A DNA stretch of 64,000 nt, from contig JALIZF010001818.1 of NCBI GenBank assembly GCA_029948255.1, forward strand, positions 620,001 through 684,000, given 5' to 3'. A program made the position numbers and the translations under genes. Each line of letters starts with the position of its first letter. Position 1 is the stretch's first letter. The notes under the pieces were generated by a model, which did not search any database, was not told the DNA's origin, and saw nothing but the letters and a program-made list of their open reading frames with translations. Source of the DNA: Telmatactis stephensoni. Lineage: Eukaryota; Cnidaria; Anthozoa; Actiniaria; Isophelliidae. This document shows positions 62,228-64,000 of the stretch, one piece after another.

Positions 62228-64000
62228 ATGCTCCAAGAGGTAATATCCATCGTTCCTCTAACAAAGGAAAACGTTGAGCAACTACAGAAACAATTCGAAA
62301 CTGACATCCCAGGAGACAAAACGGATTCAGTGTATTCAACGCGAAAAGGAACCGTCGCACGGTCGGAAGGCGATGGCGAGAGCGTCAATGCGACACACAT
62401 TGAACATCAAAGAATCACTTCTCCTGCTGAACGGAAACAGCAAACTTTTACTCAAGAGCTTGATGAAGACGAGATACAGAAAGAGAATTCGTTGTTGACT
62501 TTAAAAGAGCCCGAGGAAGAAAACGAGAAAAATGAAGTTCTATCTCGTGAGAATGGCACTAAGGAAGAGGAAGAAGATGAGGAAGGAAGGAAGAACGAGA
62601 ATGATAAAGACGAAAGCAATACCATTGAAAATGCAAGGCGTACTGTTACAATGAATTCTTTACAGAATCTTAAAGACACTAAGGATAAAGATGCAGACAA
62701 GTTTGAGAGAAAAGAGGAATCCAAAGAAGCTGACGAAGACGACCGACAAGACAACGATGATAATGATGACATTGAAAAAGAAGACGATGATGAAAATAGC
62801 GATGATGACAGGAAAGTGAATGAAGCTGAAGAGGCTACGGACGACGAGACCGAAGCGGAACAAGAGGACCACAATGGTACAAAGAAACCTGACAATTTCA
62901 TCATGTATGACAGCGAAGAGGAAAAGCAATATAACACAGATGATCTAAACGAGGAGTACAACAGCGCAGACGAGTACGCCGAGTTTGAAAAACAATTACA
63001 AGAGGAAATAGAAAACGCTGAGTCTCCGACCTCAACCGAAAGCGAACAAGAAACCGAACCAGAACCGAAAGAACGAGACGTCGACGAAGAGAGCGAAGTG
63101 GTGACGATTGCCACGAGTCGGTTTAGTTCATCCTTGGAAGAAGATGAAGAACCGAATGATGATGATGATGATGACGATGATGATGATACACCAACGGAGG
63201 AAGAAGAGAAGGAAGAAGAGGAGGAGGAAATAGACTACGATTATTACACGAGTCCTCTTGAGAGTGAAAATAGCACTGAAACTAACAGCAAAACCGAGGA
63301 AGAAGATGAGCCATCATCCCAAGAAGAAGCTATGGATGTCATAAATGCCGTCATAGAAAAAGAGTTGAAAAACGACGAGGAAAATGGTAATGAAGACGGC
63401 GATGAGGCCGAGCTTGAAGACAAGGAGCAGGACATTGACGAAGAGGTGTCAAAACTAGAAGATCAAGGAAAACATCCTGACACGCGCCCAGGAACACGAC
63501 TGGTCAGCGGTAAATCAGCATCGCCGCATATTGTAATAGAAAGCGTGATGGGATCGGATCAATTTGATGAATTTGAAGGAAAACTTTTTGATGTCGTGGA
63601 GTGTAACTTTAACAGTCCCATTTTATCTCAGCAAAATGACGAACCACAAGCAAAGTCTGCAACTGTGAACATTGCAAAAACAGAGCACAAAACATCGAAA
63701 TATCGAAAGAAAAGAAAACGGCGTAAAAAAGAGCTTGCAAAATTGAGAACGGAAAGCATTCCTCTGTCTGATACTGAAGAAAATGAAAGAAACGTGAAAG
63801 ACAATTCTCTTCACAAACACAAAAAGAAAAGGAAAAAATTAAAAAAGGAACAAAATCTGAATGTAAACAACAATGGTGAAAGTTCAAGTGAAAGACCACC
63901 AGATTCTGCTTTTAGCTGTAGTTCCGGCGAAGAATGGACCATTTTGAGCTCCGAGGAAGAAATTATTCACGAGGAAGAAATTATTCATGAGGAAGAAAAA
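62228..64000 (+). CDS. Very acidic disordered protein, 5' end, runs off the window
   Basis: An uninterrupted frame from the ATG at 62228 to the last base (591 codons) with no stop; the in-frame stop TAA at 62198-62200 makes this ATG the first available. It begins MLQEVISIVPLTKENVEQL. Most of it is Glu/Asp with Lys, Asn and Ser, including a ten-Asp run at about 63158-63187. There are two basic clusters that look like nuclear localisation signals, RKKRKRRKKELAK (about 63705-63745) and HKKKRKKLKK (about 63818-63850), and a heptad-like EEEIIHE repeat at the window end. No catalytic domain, signal peptide or membrane segment is visible. Mixed GAA/GAG and GAT/GAC use suggests selection at the protein level. 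I do not recognise the family. It may have upstream exons. Confidence 0.7.
   Translation, partial: MLQEVISIVPLTKENVEQLQKQFETDIPGDKTDSVYSTRKGTVARSEGDGESVNATHIEHQRITSPAERKQQTFTQELDEDEIQKENSLLTLKEPEEENEKNEVLSRENGTKEEEEDEEGRKNENDKDESNTIENARRTVTMNSLQNLKDTKDKDADKFERKEESKEADEDDRQDNDDNDDIEKEDDDENSDDDRKVNEAEEATDDETEAEQEDHNGTKKPDNFIMYDSEEEKQYNTDDLNEEYNSADEYAEFEKQLQEEIENAESPTSTESEQETEPEPKERDVDEESEVVTIATSRFSSSLEEDEEPNDDDDDDDDDDTPTEEEEKEEEEEEIDYDYYTSPLESENSTETNSKTEEEDEPSSQEEAMDVINAVIEKELKNDEENGNEDGDEAELEDKEQDIDEEVSKLEDQGKHPDTRPGTRLVSGKSASPHIVIESVMGSDQFDEFEGKLFDVVECNFNSPILSQQNDEPQAKSATVNIAKTEHKTSKYRKKRKRRKKELAKLRTESIPLSDTEENERNVKDNSLHKHKKKRKKLKKEQNLNVNNNGESSSERPPDSAFSCSSGEEWTILSSEEEIIHEEEIIHEEEK

Noticed and set aside
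62452..63114. 220-residue minus-strand serine-rich frame
   Set aside because: Antisense shadow of the acidic Glu/Asp frame; Ser/Phe/Leu runs are the expected complement.

Overview
The window is animal nuclear DNA. It is AT-rich, all genes are split by GT-AG introns, and the proteins are ordinary metazoan ones. No bacterial operon, CRISPR array, viral gene or intact transposase was found. The gene set, compact multi-exon genes and very dense short foldback transposons suggest an invertebrate, most likely an anthozoan cnidarian such as a stony coral or anemone. That placement is inference from style (about 0.6) and needs a database search.

Layout. (1) 1-5891, plus: 3' half of an SCAF4/SCAF8 gene (RRM, proline/glycine-rich repeats, Arg-Asp/Arg-Glu domain), with 5' exons outside the window. 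(2) 5892-13521: no recognised gene, but packed with inverted-repeat elements. (3) 13910-17921, minus: complete five-exon TFG. (4) 19420-24297 and 25409-28727, minus: two complete, tandem, five-exon Cu/Zn superoxide dismutase genes with identical intron phases. (5) 31300-33828, minus: a two-exon gene for a small secreted, cysteine-free, lysine-rich protein I do not recognise. (6) 35424-48105, plus: complete ten-exon macoilin, divergent from gene 5. (7) 48106-62227: no recognised gene, again rich in foldback elements and simple repeats. (8) 62228-64000, plus: an open frame for a very acidic, disordered protein running off the window.

The genes do not form a pathway. SCAF acts at elongating RNA polymerase II, TFG at ER exit sites, SOD1 in the cytosol and macoilin in the ER/nuclear membrane. 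The most striking content is in the repeats. One group of about ten foldback elements shares near-identical tips (AGGCGCTGTTACACG-like) and, in most cases, a TTA target duplication. Each member fills its arms with its own short word repeated many times. Several other elements sit only a few bases from 5' splice sites, including intron 2 of both SOD1 genes. All exon boundaries were placed by eye from splice signals, reading phase and remembered family similarity; none was checked by alignment or transcript data.
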